From Corynebacterium sp. HMSC078H07 (GTDB lineage: Bacteria; Actinomycetota; Actinomycetes; Mycobacteriales; Mycobacteriaceae), in NCBI RefSeq assembly GCF_001812805.1, contig NZ_KV810476.1, positions 1 to 62,891 of the forward strand: DNA of 62,891 nucleotides, written 5' to 3'. A program made the position numbers and the translations under genes. Shown piece after piece: positions 1-7,607 of the stretch (within the stretch, counting starts at the first letter, position 1; every line of letters starts with the position of its first letter). Below the pieces are notes generated by a model, which did no database searches, was not told the DNA's origin, and worked only from the letters and a program-made list of their open reading frames with translations.

Positions 1-347
1 GGTTCTACCGCACCGACATGCTCGCCGCCGAACTAGCAGTCATGCAACCCGATGACCCCATACGGCTGAAGTTCATCCAACACCTTCACGACGTCGACGT
101 CCTGGTCCTAGATGACTTCCTCACCACACCTATTGATGCCGCAACCGCGCACCAAATTCTCAACATCCTCGCCGGGCGTGAAGGCAAAGTGTCAACGATT
201 GTGACCTAACAATTCACCCCGCAAGAGTGGTACAAGTCCATCCCCGACGCCGTGATCTCCGAGTCAATCCTCAACCGACTCGTCTCCGGCGCCGAGATCA
301 TCACACTCGAAGGACCAAACATGCGCCTGACCACCAACAACGCCTGA
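1..347 (+). pseudogene. istB: IS21-family helper ATPase (IstB), 3' part, interrupted by an in-frame stop
   Basis: The reading frame runs in from the left edge and contains the IstB/DnaA-like Walker B region (VLVLDDFLTTPI). IstB is the AAA+ helper of IS21 transposases. After TIVT a TAA at 207-209 interrupts the frame. The same frame then continues for 45 codons with clearly IstB-like sequence (QFTPQEWYKSIPDAVISES, then TLEGPNMRLTTNNA) to a TGA at 345-347. A single change from TCA (Ser) to TAA would explain it, so the helper is probably inactive. The 5' part and the transposase IstA lie outside the window. The 22-base repeats that follow fit an IS21 end. Confidence 0.8.
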
Positions 348-357
348 GTGAGACACC

Positions 358-423
358 GCTACCGGATACTCACTCAGGCGCTACCAGATACTCACCACAC
401 CGCTACCATTTCAGTCTTCTGAA
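358..423 (+). repeat. 22-base tandem repeats at the IS21 end
   Basis: GCTACC recurs at 358, 380 and 402, exactly 22 bases apart. The first two units share GCTACC-GATACTCAC and the third keeps only the first seven bases. Multiple short terminal repeats are typical transposase-binding sites in IS21 elements, and these start 11 bases after the istB stop codon. The assignment as the IS right end is inference. Confidence 0.55.
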
Positions 424-452
424 AAAACGGTGCCAGTTTACATCTTTTAGGT

Positions 453-501
453 TATAGTAAGTACCGCACCACCAAGACCAACTCAGCAGAAAACTTCTGC
501 T
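453..501 (+). promoter_or_regulatory. Possible promoter and 5'-leader hairpin ahead of the precursor peptide
   Basis: TATAGT at 453-458 fits the corynebacterial -10 consensus. No convincing -35 is seen. Downstream, AGCAGAA (485-491) and TTCTGCT (495-501) form a perfect 7-bp hairpin in the presumed leader. The precursor gene starts about 100 bases after the -10 box. Confidence 0.35.
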
Positions 502-560
502 CCGGCGGTGGAGCATTTTGTAACACTCTTGTTTTACTAATCCGAAAGGAAGTATACGCA

Positions 561-739
561 GTGACCACTCAGGCGCTAATCAGTGGCTATGCCAACTACA
601 CAACCCCGTCCGCAGTCTCCACCGCAGTTTCCGAGGATGCCCGGCAATCTCACCGACTGCCACAGTCACCACCTCTTCGCAGGCATGCATTACTACCATT
701 AGCATGACTGTGACCGCAACTATCGACACCGGTTGCTAA
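561..739 (+). pseudogene. Class V lanthipeptide-like precursor, leader and core in different frames
   Basis: A GTG at 561 follows a good ribosome site (GAAAGGA, 544-550). Frame 1 encodes a 27-residue leader starting MTTQALISGYANY and ending TAVSEDA at 641. It then degenerates into Arg/Pro/His-rich sequence and stops at 705-707. The -1 frame across 642-736 encodes about 32 residues with 14 Ser/Thr and two Cys, including TATVTTSSQACITT and ending TVTATIDTGC before a TAA at 737-739. One extra base near the CCC run at 640-642 would join them into a 59-residue peptide. Alternating Ser/Thr with Ala/Val and a C-terminal Cys is what I recall of class V cores such as cacaoidin. It sits directly before the matching kinase and HopA1 genes. 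Whether the slip is a mutation, an assembly error or programmed frameshifting cannot be decided here. Confidence 0.65.
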
Positions 740-786
740 GCATACTCCGCTATATCGCAATCGGAGTTCACTAAAAGAACGTAGTC

Positions 787-828
787 CTAAGCTTGTCTCC
801 CAACCCCTCGGGCGAGAGACAAGCTTAG
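787..828 (+). terminator. Perfect 13-bp hairpin between precursor and modification genes
   Basis: CTAAGCTTGTCTC (787-799) and its exact complement (816-828) enclose a 16-base loop. Only a weak T-rich stretch follows. Its position, 47 bases after the precursor stop and 94 before the kinase start, fits a partial terminator or mRNA stabiliser that lets precursor mRNA exceed enzyme mRNA, as is common in RiPP operons (inference). Confidence 0.6.
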
Positions 829-921
829 TTCAATTATTGCTCCATTAGGGCTAATTGTTTTATAAAACTGTCAACGCTACTGTGAAAAATACGACTAAAC
901 GAATCCTTGGAAGTATACTTT

Positions 922-2076
922 ATGCCTATAGACGTCATTGGTACAAATCCTCATGAATCGACATTGTCTGACTTAGCGGATGCTATCGACGAAGTGCTGG
1001 CGGAACATAATGTGGGTATTATCAATCGGGAATCTCTATCCGTAAAGCGAGGGCGCAATTTGAGCTGCACCTTCACTACTACAGATTTCGGTACCTGTTT
1101 CGCCAAACGTGTCATCGGCAACGACCAATTCAAGGCGTCGATGCAGGCAGCTAATCTTATTTTGCAAGATCTAGGCAGTGCGGGGCAAGGTTCTTTTCGC
1201 ACGCCACGACTGATTGATTCTTCTACGAATGGGAAGATCTTGATCTTCGAAGGCGTTCCGAAAGCCGACAACTTGGCAACAATCCTTCATGAGAACACTC
1301 AGGACGATGAGCAGGTGCTCCGCCTGATGGACAATATTGGTGCAGGATTACGACAGGTGCACGAGTCACTGACTAATGCGGATGATCTTAATGAGGAGCC
1401 AAGCCCCCTTCCCCCGATCAGCCACTTTGAGCAGCTACCTTGGTCATCTTTCGAGTCCTTCTCAGCTGCGTCCCTTCAAGTGTGGGGGAGGCTTCAGAAA
1501 GACAAGGAACTGTACCACGCAGTTGTATCCCTCAGAGAGATGGAGAACACAGATGTGAAGGTCCCTATTCATGGCGATCTCCGATTTGATCAGTTTCTGT
1601 TTGATGACGACGAAGATCTATGGCTAATTGATTGGGAAGAATTCCGTCTGGGGCATCCCGGCCGCGACCTCGGTGGCTTGATCGGGGAATGGTTGCATAT
1701 CGCGTTCAGCTCACTACTAGGTGAAACTGCAGTGTCTCATAATGTAGAACACGTTCCCCAACCCGTATACGATGAGGAACTTACTCACGAGGAAATCGTA
1801 GCCCGTGGGCAGGAAGCGCTCAATAGAGTGATGCCAAACATATCTGCACTGTGGAATAGTTATTTGGGGCAGAACACGACCATTCAGAACACCCAAGAAC
1901 TGGCTACGATTACTGCAGCATTTGCAGGGTGGCATCTCTATGACCGGCTGCTTGCTGCATCAGAACTTGCCCCACGCGTTTCAGCGCTCTCTTGGGCTGC
2001 TGCAGGCATCGGCCGAAATATCCTCCTTAATCCGGCTGAAGCTGCAAAAAATCTAGGCCTCACTGGATCACTATGA
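922..2076 (+). CDS. LxmK-like lanthipeptide kinase (APH/protein-kinase-like fold)
   Basis: A 384-residue phosphotransferase with the aminoglycoside-kinase-like catalytic loop VPIHGDLRFDQFLF and the metal-binding segment LWLIDWEEFRLGHPGRD. In class V lanthipeptide pathways the kinase phosphorylates precursor Ser/Thr, which the HopA1-type lyase then eliminates. The usual HGDxxxxN has Gln instead of Asn here. I chose ATG 922, not the upstream TTG at 907, because GGAAG lies 9 bases before it. The GGAAGTATAC preceding this gene also precedes the precursor gene. Product assignment rests on fold motifs plus the HopA1 neighbour; the substrate is inferred. Confidence 0.75.
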   Translation: MPIDVIGTNPHESTLSDLADAIDEVLAEHNVGIINRESLSVKRGRNLSCTFTTTDFGTCFAKRVIGNDQFKASMQAANLILQDLGSAGQGSFRTPRLIDSSTNGKILIFEGVPKADNLATILHENTQDDEQVLRLMDNIGAGLRQVHESLTNADDLNEEPSPLPPISHFEQLPWSSFESFSAASLQVWGRLQKDKELYHAVVSLREMENTDVKVPIHGDLRFDQFLFDDDEDLWLIDWEEFRLGHPGRDLGGLIGEWLHIAFSSLLGETAVSHNVEHVPQPVYDEELTHEEIVARGQEALNRVMPNISALWNSYLGQNTTIQNTQELATITAAFAGWHLYDRLLAASELAPRVSALSWAAAGIGRNILLNPAEAAKNLGLTGSL

Positions 2077-2145
2077 ACCGCACTTAGCGCCCGCTATATA
2101 CCGAGACAGTCGCGTCAAGACTGATACGGAGGAAAACTAACCACC

Positions 2146-3174
2146 ATGACACATGAAACCGTTTCCATACTTACAGACAGCAGCGCCAGCCCGGGCAGAG
2201 CGAAGATATCTGACGAGGCCCTGTCCATTTGTCGGAGTATTCAGGTTGCCATAGACCCGGAAAGCAGTATCTATCATGCCACGCTTCCTGGAGAATCCCC
2301 CGTTGAGGCTGACTCCACCCGCTCCTTGATCCATCAGCTGACCTATGCCTTATATGCGAAGTTCCACTCTGGAAGTATCTTTTCGAACAAAAACAATGTG
2401 TCCGATAGCCCTCGGCTGACACGTGACCCGTACATAGAGCGGCACTTAAGGTCCACCGTTCCCCATAAAGTAACGGAAGCATCTGGCGTATTCATCAAAT
2501 GGCTTACTAATCGTACGATCGCAGTTGTCGAATTCGACGGAGTCCGGATTGCAATCCCCTGTGACAGGATCCTGTCTTCTCCCATAGAACCCGGCTTTCC
2601 GGTGGAAGTGCGTGTACCTTCAGCTCGACCAGCACTTTCGCAGGGCTTCTGTATGATCGATGGGCCGCGTCCGCTCAGTCAGCTGAATGGCGAGCCAATT
2701 CGGCGTGTTTACCTTCACATCGCCTCCCCAGACAGGGCGGCCTACGTATGGAAAGAAGTTCTGCCGATACTAAACAATCTAGATATACCGTACCGCACCA
2801 AAGCTCTCTCTCAACGACAAGAATACCCGCGGCGTGATGCAATTGTGTTCTACCTTCCGGTCAACACGGCTGAGAAAGTCGCCGAACTTTTCTTGGAACG
2901 CCTCTTAGGCTCGGGACTACTTGAAAGCTCTACTTCTTCCTTCGCCTATCGGATAGGGCCTGGAGTGGCGCTGGCCGACGAGCCTAACGACCCTCGCTCC
3001 AATATGCGTTCAGTGAGCTTCGGAGAGCATCGTTCTCATGCACTCGCCGAAGCAGCTGTTCGCTATGCCCTTCAGCCACAAAGCGACATCACGGAGGTGC
3101 TCATCGATAGATTCCGAGCCGCTGGCATTGACCCCTACAACCTTGCTTTCAACGCAGTTCGTGATCCACACTAA
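2146..3174 (+). CDS. HopA1-domain protein, LxmY-like lanthipeptide lyase
   Basis: 342 residues. The C-terminal ~170 residues show the HopA1 (type III effector-like) pattern: RRVYLHIASPDRA, then IPYRTKALSQRQEYPRRDAI with VFYLPV, and SFGEHRSHALAEAAVRYAL. In class V lanthipeptides this family (LxmY in lexapeptide, Cao7 in cacaoidin as recalled) eliminates phosphate from pSer/pThr to give Dha/Dhb. The ATG at 2146 has a strong ribosome site (GGAGG about 15 bases upstream). It follows the kinase by 69 bases in the same direction. The N-terminal half is unassigned. A third class V component, LxmX, is not recognisable in the locus. Confidence 0.75.
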   Translation: MTHETVSILTDSSASPGRAKISDEALSICRSIQVAIDPESSIYHATLPGESPVEADSTRSLIHQLTYALYAKFHSGSIFSNKNNVSDSPRLTRDPYIERHLRSTVPHKVTEASGVFIKWLTNRTIAVVEFDGVRIAIPCDRILSSPIEPGFPVEVRVPSARPALSQGFCMIDGPRPLSQLNGEPIRRVYLHIASPDRAAYVWKEVLPILNNLDIPYRTKALSQRQEYPRRDAIVFYLPVNTAEKVAELFLERLLGSGLLESSTSSFAYRIGPGVALADEPNDPRSNMRSVSFGEHRSHALAEAAVRYALQPQSDITEVLIDRFRAAGIDPYNLAFNAVRDPH

Positions 3175-3231
3175 CCCGATCCAAGCCACGTTTTAACTAC
3201 ACACCGTCATTTGATATTCGAAGGAAACTGC

Positions 3232-3984
3232 ATGCTCAGCGATTACAACACAGAAACCTACGGCGAAGGTCTCGCCGGTGTCTACGACTTGATGTACCCA
3301 GATACCCCAGATGCCCACGCTGCGGGTAAATTCCTGGCCAATCTGGCTGGCCCGAAAGGCTCGGTTTTAGAGCTGGGTATTGGTACTGGGCGCATCGCAA
3401 TTCACACTGCATCACACGGTGTCACGGTCCATGGGGTCGATGCGTCCCAGGCGATGCTAGACAAATTTCACGAAAAGTATCCAGAGACGACTATCACCAC
3501 CGAAAAACTTGATTTCATCACCAGATCAACTGGACGCAAGTTCGACGTTGTGGCTATTCCGTTGTCTACTCTGTTTGCCGCGACTACCCCCTCTGCCCAG
3601 CTAAACGTCATGAAGCTAATGAAGGAACAGTTGAAACCAGGTGGGACGATCGTCCTTGAAGGCTTCGACCCCGCAGAATTCCATGCACAGCAAGGACCGA
3701 AAACCGAAACGCTTCCGCTGGCTGACGGCCGCCTTCAGATCAACACAACGGTCGTTGACCGCATCCGTCAGCTCCTTGTCGTGGACCATGTAACCATCGG
3801 ACCAGAAAGCGGTTACGAATATGCCAAGGAAATTATCCGCTATGTGTTTCCTACAGAAATGGACATGATGGCACTGTCCCAGGGGCTTAACGTTGTTGCC
3901 CGTTTCGGTGACTGGGAGAGTTCACCGTTCACTGTCAACTCGCTTCGGCATGTCTCCTTGTATAAAGCCTCAGATAAACAATAG
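3232..3984 (+). CDS. Class I SAM-dependent methyltransferase
   Basis: 250 residues. Motif I is visible as VLELGIGTGRIAIHTA, followed by the acidic ribose-binding segment VHGVDASQAMLDKF and a KPGGTIVLEGFDP post-motif strand. ATG 3232 is preceded by GAAGGAAA at good spacing; the longer ATA-containing extension has no such site. Standing third in the RiPP operon, it most likely modifies the peptide. N-terminal dimethylation is the class V precedent, but the sequence alone does not show the methylated group. Confidence 0.75.
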   Translation: MLSDYNTETYGEGLAGVYDLMYPDTPDAHAAGKFLANLAGPKGSVLELGIGTGRIAIHTASHGVTVHGVDASQAMLDKFHEKYPETTITTEKLDFITRSTGRKFDVVAIPLSTLFAATTPSAQLNVMKLMKEQLKPGGTIVLEGFDPAEFHAQQGPKTETLPLADGRLQINTTVVDRIRQLLVVDHVTIGPESGYEYAKEIIRYVFPTEMDMMALSQGLNVVARFGDWESSPFTVNSLRHVSLYKASDKQ

Positions 3985-4041
3985 TTGGGGCTAGCTACTA
4001 TCCGCTCTTCCTCAATATATCCCTAGATAAGGATGTCAGCT

Positions 4042-4725
4042 ATGCTCGTCGTAGAAAAACTTTTCCTCCTTCTTACCCGCGACAATGGTTGGGCCAATGC
4101 CGGGATTTCTCACCAGGACATTGCTCTATCTGCTGGCCTATTTAGTGATCTTGTCTTAGCCGGATTTATCGAGATAGAAGAATCTAATAAAGTTCAGAAC
4201 TCCACCATCAAAGCACTCAAGATGCCTCCGAGTGTTGATGCCGATCCAGAGTTGATTGTCTCCGGATACCAATCTCTGATAGAGAACCCCGGTATCACAT
4301 TGGAAAAGCTTCTACGTGCTCCTTGGTTCGCCCAGAAGAATGAAATCGCGTATTCGCTCGCTAATCAGGGTGTAGTTACAATTGACAGCAATAAGTTTCT
4401 GGGGATTAGCTGGGAAAAATTTCCGACCGTTGATAAGCGGCCCGAAGAATCCCTCCGTCGGCGTCTCGCCGAAATCCTTAAAGGAAGAACGGAGGCGACT
4501 ACACAGGAAGCCCTGACTCTGATAATCCTAGGTGAAGTTGGAAACATTAAGGTAGAATTTTACAAAGAGCTCGATGGTATTACTTTTCGTGACGTCAACG
4601 CGCGTGTGCGAGAGCTGGGAAGAAACCACTTTGCGCCGTCCAATGAATATGCGATCAAGGCTGTTCGGCAGATTGTAAATTCTATGGTATCTGCGATTTC
4701 CGGCAGTTCCTTCTTTATTTCCTAA
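4042..4725 (+). CDS. GPP34 (Golgi phosphoprotein 3-like) family protein
   Basis: 227 residues, helical. The start LVVEKLFLLLTRDNG, a following SAGLFSDLVLAGFIEIEE, and the later RPEESLRRRLAEILKGR with EALTLIILGEVG follow the GPP34/GOLPH3 pattern. Eukaryotic relatives bind phosphoinositides at the Golgi; bacterial members are common in actinobacteria and mostly unexplained. ATG 4042 is preferred over ATG 4033 because AAGG (4029-4032) is correctly spaced for it. It is the last gene of the kinase-HopA1-methyltransferase run, so a role in membrane placement of the enzymes, transport or self-protection is possible, but this is speculation. Confidence 0.6.
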   Translation: MLVVEKLFLLLTRDNGWANAGISHQDIALSAGLFSDLVLAGFIEIEESNKVQNSTIKALKMPPSVDADPELIVSGYQSLIENPGITLEKLLRAPWFAQKNEIAYSLANQGVVTIDSNKFLGISWEKFPTVDKRPEESLRRRLAEILKGRTEATTQEALTLIILGEVGNIKVEFYKELDGITFRDVNARVRELGRNHFAPSNEYAIKAVRQIVNSMVSAISGSSFFIS

Positions 4726-4893
4726 CGGCCATGCCGTCTTGGGGCCTACCGCTTACCCAAACTGTATTGAGTCTCCTCGAGCATAATTGGGAATACCGGG
4801 AGGCGATTTAGAAAAGCTATCGACGCTAACATATTGGTTACCTACCTGTTAGACTACCTTGCCTGGGGTTGCCCGCAAATCGTGGACACGTGG

Positions 4894-5091
4894 TTAAGCA
4901 GCGGATTTCTTTTTAGCATTTTGCTTAGCGATCCGGGTCTCGAAACCGACAGGGCCGATCATCCCGATGGACGAATGCCGGCGGCGCAGGTTGTAGACAA
5001 TCTCAATCCAGCGAGCCACAGCCTTCCTGGCCTCATCACGGGTTGGCCACTTCCTACGGTCATAAAACTCGGTCTGAAGCGAGCTTTCCAA
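4894..5091 (-). pseudogene. IS3-family transposase (OrfB) C-terminal remnant
   Basis: The minus strand encodes a fragment resembling the C-terminus of the DDE integrase of IS3 elements: LQTEFYDRRKW, then RWIEIVYNLRRRHSSIGMIG and PVGFETR, ending in a Lys-rich tail. The frame opens without a proper start (a TTG inside homologous sequence) and the catalytic core is missing upstream, so this is a decayed copy. It separates the RiPP genes from the following small genes. Confidence 0.75.
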
Positions 5092-5175
5092 GCTAGTATC
5101 AACTCACCAGCTGAGCATCAAGACTGCTAGCGCGTCAAATATGTCGTCAACGCAGACACCGATGCCACCGCCATA

Positions 5176-5216
5176 TCCGGCACTCCAGTTCCTAGCTCTG
5201 GGGTGCCGGACTTTTT
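5176..5216 (+). terminator. Rho-independent terminator (plus strand)
   Basis: TCCGGCAC (5176-5183) pairs with GTGCCGGA (5203-5210), with an additional inner CCAG/CTGG pairing, followed by CTTTTT. The T-run is on the plus-strand side, so it would end transcription coming from the left. Confidence 0.7.
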
Positions 5217-5221
5217 ATGTT

Positions 5222-5389
5222 TTAGAAGCCAGCCCGCCCTCTATCAACATCTCTTTGGAAATCCAGCGCGGCTTGGCGCGCCTCGGGGTCGTGGTCTTCA
5301 GTGCGCTTGTGAATCCGCCGGCTCATCATGCCTGCTGGGATGGCAATGATAAGGATGGCCGCGACGGCGATGATGACGAAAGTAGACAT
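5222..5389 (-). CDS. Small single-pass membrane protein (55 aa)
   Basis: A 55-residue reading frame starting MSTFVIIAVAAILIIAIPAG: one N-terminal transmembrane helix (residues ~4-21), then MSRRIHKRTEDHDPEARQA and an acidic/basic soluble tail ending DRGRAGF. The ATG at 5389 has a good ribosome site (GGAGA) 7 bases upstream. The helix-then-positive-charge layout is typical of genuine small membrane proteins. No family is recognised. Confidence 0.6.
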   Translation of the reverse strand: MSTFVIIAVAAILIIAIPAGMMSRRIHKRTEDHDPEARQAALDFQRDVDRGRAGF

Positions 5390-5458
5390 GGGGTCTCCTA
5401 GAGCACTTCAGCGGTTAAAACTTTGACTGGACAGGGGGGTGCGCGTGTCCTGTCGCTC

Positions 5459-5490
5459 TATAGTGGAATACTATGATTCATAACACTATA
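5459..5490. promoter_or_regulatory. Inverted repeat, possible operator ahead of the MFS gene
   Basis: TATAGTG (5459-5465) and CACTATA (5484-5490) are exact complements separated by 18 bases, and the whole block ends 14 bases before the ATG of the exporter fragment. MFS exporters are often controlled by TetR/MarR-type repressors at such sites. No regulator gene lies nearby. Confidence 0.35.
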
Positions 5491-5504
5491 AGATATCGAT
5501 TCTA

Positions 5505-6102
5505 ATGAATAGCCTTTTTCAAGGCTACGTTCTCGCTCGGCCTTGCAGCCGCTGTCGTTTCCGGGTTGGGTGACGGCCTCATCCCGATTGCTTTTGCGCT
5601 TCAGGCGCACCGAGTAGATCCGTCGGGCCGCGGCTTGACGGCGGTGCTTATTGCACTGTGGGCGGGCCGTTTCGTTAGTTCTTTGGTGGTCCGAAAGCTG
5701 CCGCCACCTCAATGGCCAGTGACCTGGATGCTGGGTAGTGATGTCGTTCGGATGTTGGCACGGTGGGGACTTGTAGCGTGGGTGGTTGCTCGCGGCGATT
5801 TCATTGCTGCGTTCGCGCTCTCAAGCTGCGTGTACGGTTGTGCCTCGTCATTTTTTGGGCCAGCAAGGTTTAGCCTCTTGTCGCAGTTGTTTTCCGATGA
5901 GCAGCGCACCCGCGTCAATGGGACCCTGTCGATGCTCGGTGATGTGCTGTTTATCGCTGGCCCCCTCATCGGTACAGCGGCAGTGCTCACCTTGGGCTTC
6001 AACACGGTATTGCTTATCGACGGCGCCACTTTCCTTGTGACCATGTGCTTTGTTCTTCGGTTTCTTTCACTGCGTAGAGAGCCAGCAGGAGAAAAGCTCT
6101 AA
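5505..6102 (+). pseudogene. MFS exporter, N-terminal half only, with a frameshift near the start
   Basis: From 5521 a good MFS frame reads KATFSLGLAAAVVSGLGDG onward with about six transmembrane helices, then stops at 6102 after LRFLSLRREPAGEKL. Full MFS proteins have 12 helices and ~400 residues; the second half is absent. The only ATG that fits (5505, MNSLF) is out of frame with the rest by one base. Deleting one T from the TTTTT run at 5515-5519 joins MNSLF to KATFSLG. Both defects indicate a non-functional relic, although translation from TTG 5566 is formally possible. Confidence 0.7.
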
Positions 6103-6186
6103 CAGCGCTGAAACGGAAGGCGGGACACGGCCGAGAATAAAACTTTTGCAATGATTGCTGGATTCAAAGATGCACACCGGCGCCCA

Positions 6187-6234
6187 TATACAATGTATGT
6201 CACACTCGCATATGTCACCGATCACACATTGTGT
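6187..6234 (+). promoter_or_regulatory. Possible promoter/operator of the Cys-rich peptide gene
   Basis: TACAAT (6189-6194) is a plausible -10 box. It is followed by a direct repeat TATGTCAC (6196-6203 and 6211-6218) and a small palindrome ACACATTGTGT (6224-6234). These lie 25-70 bases ahead of the peptide start. No clear -35 was found. Confidence 0.3.
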
Positions 6235-6258
6235 CGCTAACTGAAAGGGGAGCCGAAA

Positions 6259-6390
6259 ATGACCACCGCACAAAAATATTTCGTCCCTGCATTCTGTACC
6301 ACAGACTCAGTGTGCAAGCTCGTGGTAGCCGGAACCTGTACAAATATCTCCCCTTACATCGGTCGCATCGATGGTGTAGTCACATGCTAA
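6259..6390 (+). CDS. Small Cys-rich peptide (43 aa), candidate secreted or modified peptide
   Basis: ATG 6259 has a strong ribosome site (AAAGGGGAG) 7 bases upstream. The peptide begins MTTAQKYFVPAFCTTDSVC, has four Cys at positions 13, 19, 27 and 43, and ends in GVVTC, with Cys as the last residue. It has no signal peptide. A tiny peptide with spaced Cys/Ser/Thr and a terminal Cys looks like a RiPP precursor or small bacteriocin, but no family is recognised and no dedicated modifying enzyme is adjacent. Its stop overlaps the start of the next gene, so the two are translationally coupled. The first lanthipeptide precursor also begins MTT. Confidence 0.55.
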   Translation: MTTAQKYFVPAFCTTDSVCKLVVAGTCTNISPYIGRIDGVVTC

Positions 6391-6671
6391 AATCTACTGA
6401 AGACAGTAAGAATTCCACGCTCGTAAAATCCCTCGGATTAGCACTTCTCGCCTTTTTCGCTACGACGATGTCTCTGCTCCACCCTGTAGAGCCAAATCTT
6501 GAAATCTCAGGGCACAATAGCCAAATCTTTCTTGTTGAAAGTGAGTGCTGGAATCGACTTGATTTCCTGAGAGCGCAACAAAACACTGGGTACTGGGCTA
6601 GTTCCGCAACCTGCTCTTTCGACAGAGCTTTAAACAACGGGTCGGGAGCCTGGATCATCCGCTCTATATAA
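6384..6671 (+). CDS. Small membrane or secreted protein (95 aa), unknown
   Basis: It starts at an ATG inside the last two codons of the Cys-rich peptide (ACATGCTAA), implying coupled translation. Residues ~13-31 (LVKSLGLALLAFFATTMSL) form one hydrophobic helix after a charged N-terminus: a signal anchor or signal peptide. The outside part contains two Cys (VESECWNRL and SSATCSFDR) that could form a disulphide. The peptide-plus-small-membrane-partner layout resembles bacteriocin/immunity pairs, which is inference only. No family is recognised. Confidence 0.5.
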   Translation: MLKSTEDSKNSTLVKSLGLALLAFFATTMSLLHPVEPNLEISGHNSQIFLVESECWNRLDFLRAQQNTGYWASSATCSFDRALNNGSGAWIIRSI

Positions 6672-6685
6672 CCTAGAAGGACACC

Positions 6686-7150
6686 ATGTGGCTTGACGGA
6701 TACCAACAGCAATTCGGGAACCGGCTGGAGGACTTCCTTTCAATAGCAGTCCCCACAACGCTCTCAGAACTGACACCTTCCCAACGGGAGCAAGTTACCA
6801 ATGGCGTAAAAGAGTTTCCCTTCGAAATCGTGTTTGACATTTTAAGGTCTAAACACACTTATGAAGACACCGTCTCTCGCATCCTAGCCGTAACCGGAAC
6901 ATGGATGAATGCTGCATCAGGAAGCCAATGGACTGTCGGTCCCCTAAGCAGTACAGATTACTCGGAAAGAGTAGGTATAGGCGTCAGATGGGGCGAAATC
7001 GCCTTTTCGCCGTTGTTAAATTTCTCGGAAAACCTTGTAGATTCATTTCCCACCTGGCCGGGGCTGCTCATGGAATTTGCCCGCATGCAAGAAGCCGATC
7101 GCGATTATTACCGCCAAAGACTTCAGGAAACTTCCCCGGAGCAAAAGTGA
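6686..7150 (+). CDS. Soluble protein of unknown function (154 aa)
   Basis: ATG 6686 is preceded by AGAAGGA. It has no membrane segment or signal peptide. The sequence is mixed alpha/beta with many aromatic residues (MWLDGYQQQFGNRLED, WMNAASGSQWTVGP). It follows the small membrane protein by 14 bases in the same direction and probably shares its mRNA. No family is recognised. Confidence 0.5.
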   Translation: MWLDGYQQQFGNRLEDFLSIAVPTTLSELTPSQREQVTNGVKEFPFEIVFDILRSKHTYEDTVSRILAVTGTWMNAASGSQWTVGPLSSTDYSERVGIGVRWGEIAFSPLLNFSENLVDSFPTWPGLLMEFARMQEADRDYYRQRLQETSPEQK

Positions 7151-7607
7151 CGTCGTAGCGGCGTTCGGGCTCACCTGGTCGTAGTAATCGGAACCTTTCG
7201 AAACAGCAACGAGAATGTAGCGCAGTTGCTCAGTATTCGAAACTGACCCGCTACGATGTACGTCTCCTCAAGCATGCGCCGTTGGCAGATCATTAGACTT
7301 GTTATTGTGCGCAGGTCATAGGCCCTGGATGCGTTCCACTATTTCCCTGCGAATGTGTTCCCGCCATGCGACGCTCAAGGTGGCGCCAGATTGTCACGAA
7401 AGTATTGGAGGATGTCCCCTAGGGAACTCGAACCCCGTCCGAGGTTGAAACCGAATTTTGGAAGCAGAACCTGCCACAGGCAATAATAGAAATCAGGGCA
7501 AAAGCCTAGGGGCAAAACTTGTGACACTACAGTTTAAACTGGTGCACATTCGTGTCCACCACCAAAGCTGCCGTGACTATTAATCGCGCATGTGAAGGGG
7601 AAATTCC
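7151..7607. other. 457-bp gap at the island/core boundary
   Basis: No gene is supported. On the minus strand about 7316-7393 reads as a possible gene tail (AWREHIRREIVERIQGL then stop) that cannot be extended upstream, so it may be a relic. AAGGGG at 7593-7598 is the ribosome site of the following MMPL gene. Confidence 0.4.

Noticed and set aside
358..423. CRISPR-like short repeats
   Set aside because: Only three units at a 22-base period with no unique spacers and adjacency to istB; better explained as an IS end.
7420..7450. GGAACTCGAACCCC stretch resembling a tRNA 3' end
   Set aside because: No acceptor or anticodon stem can be built around it.
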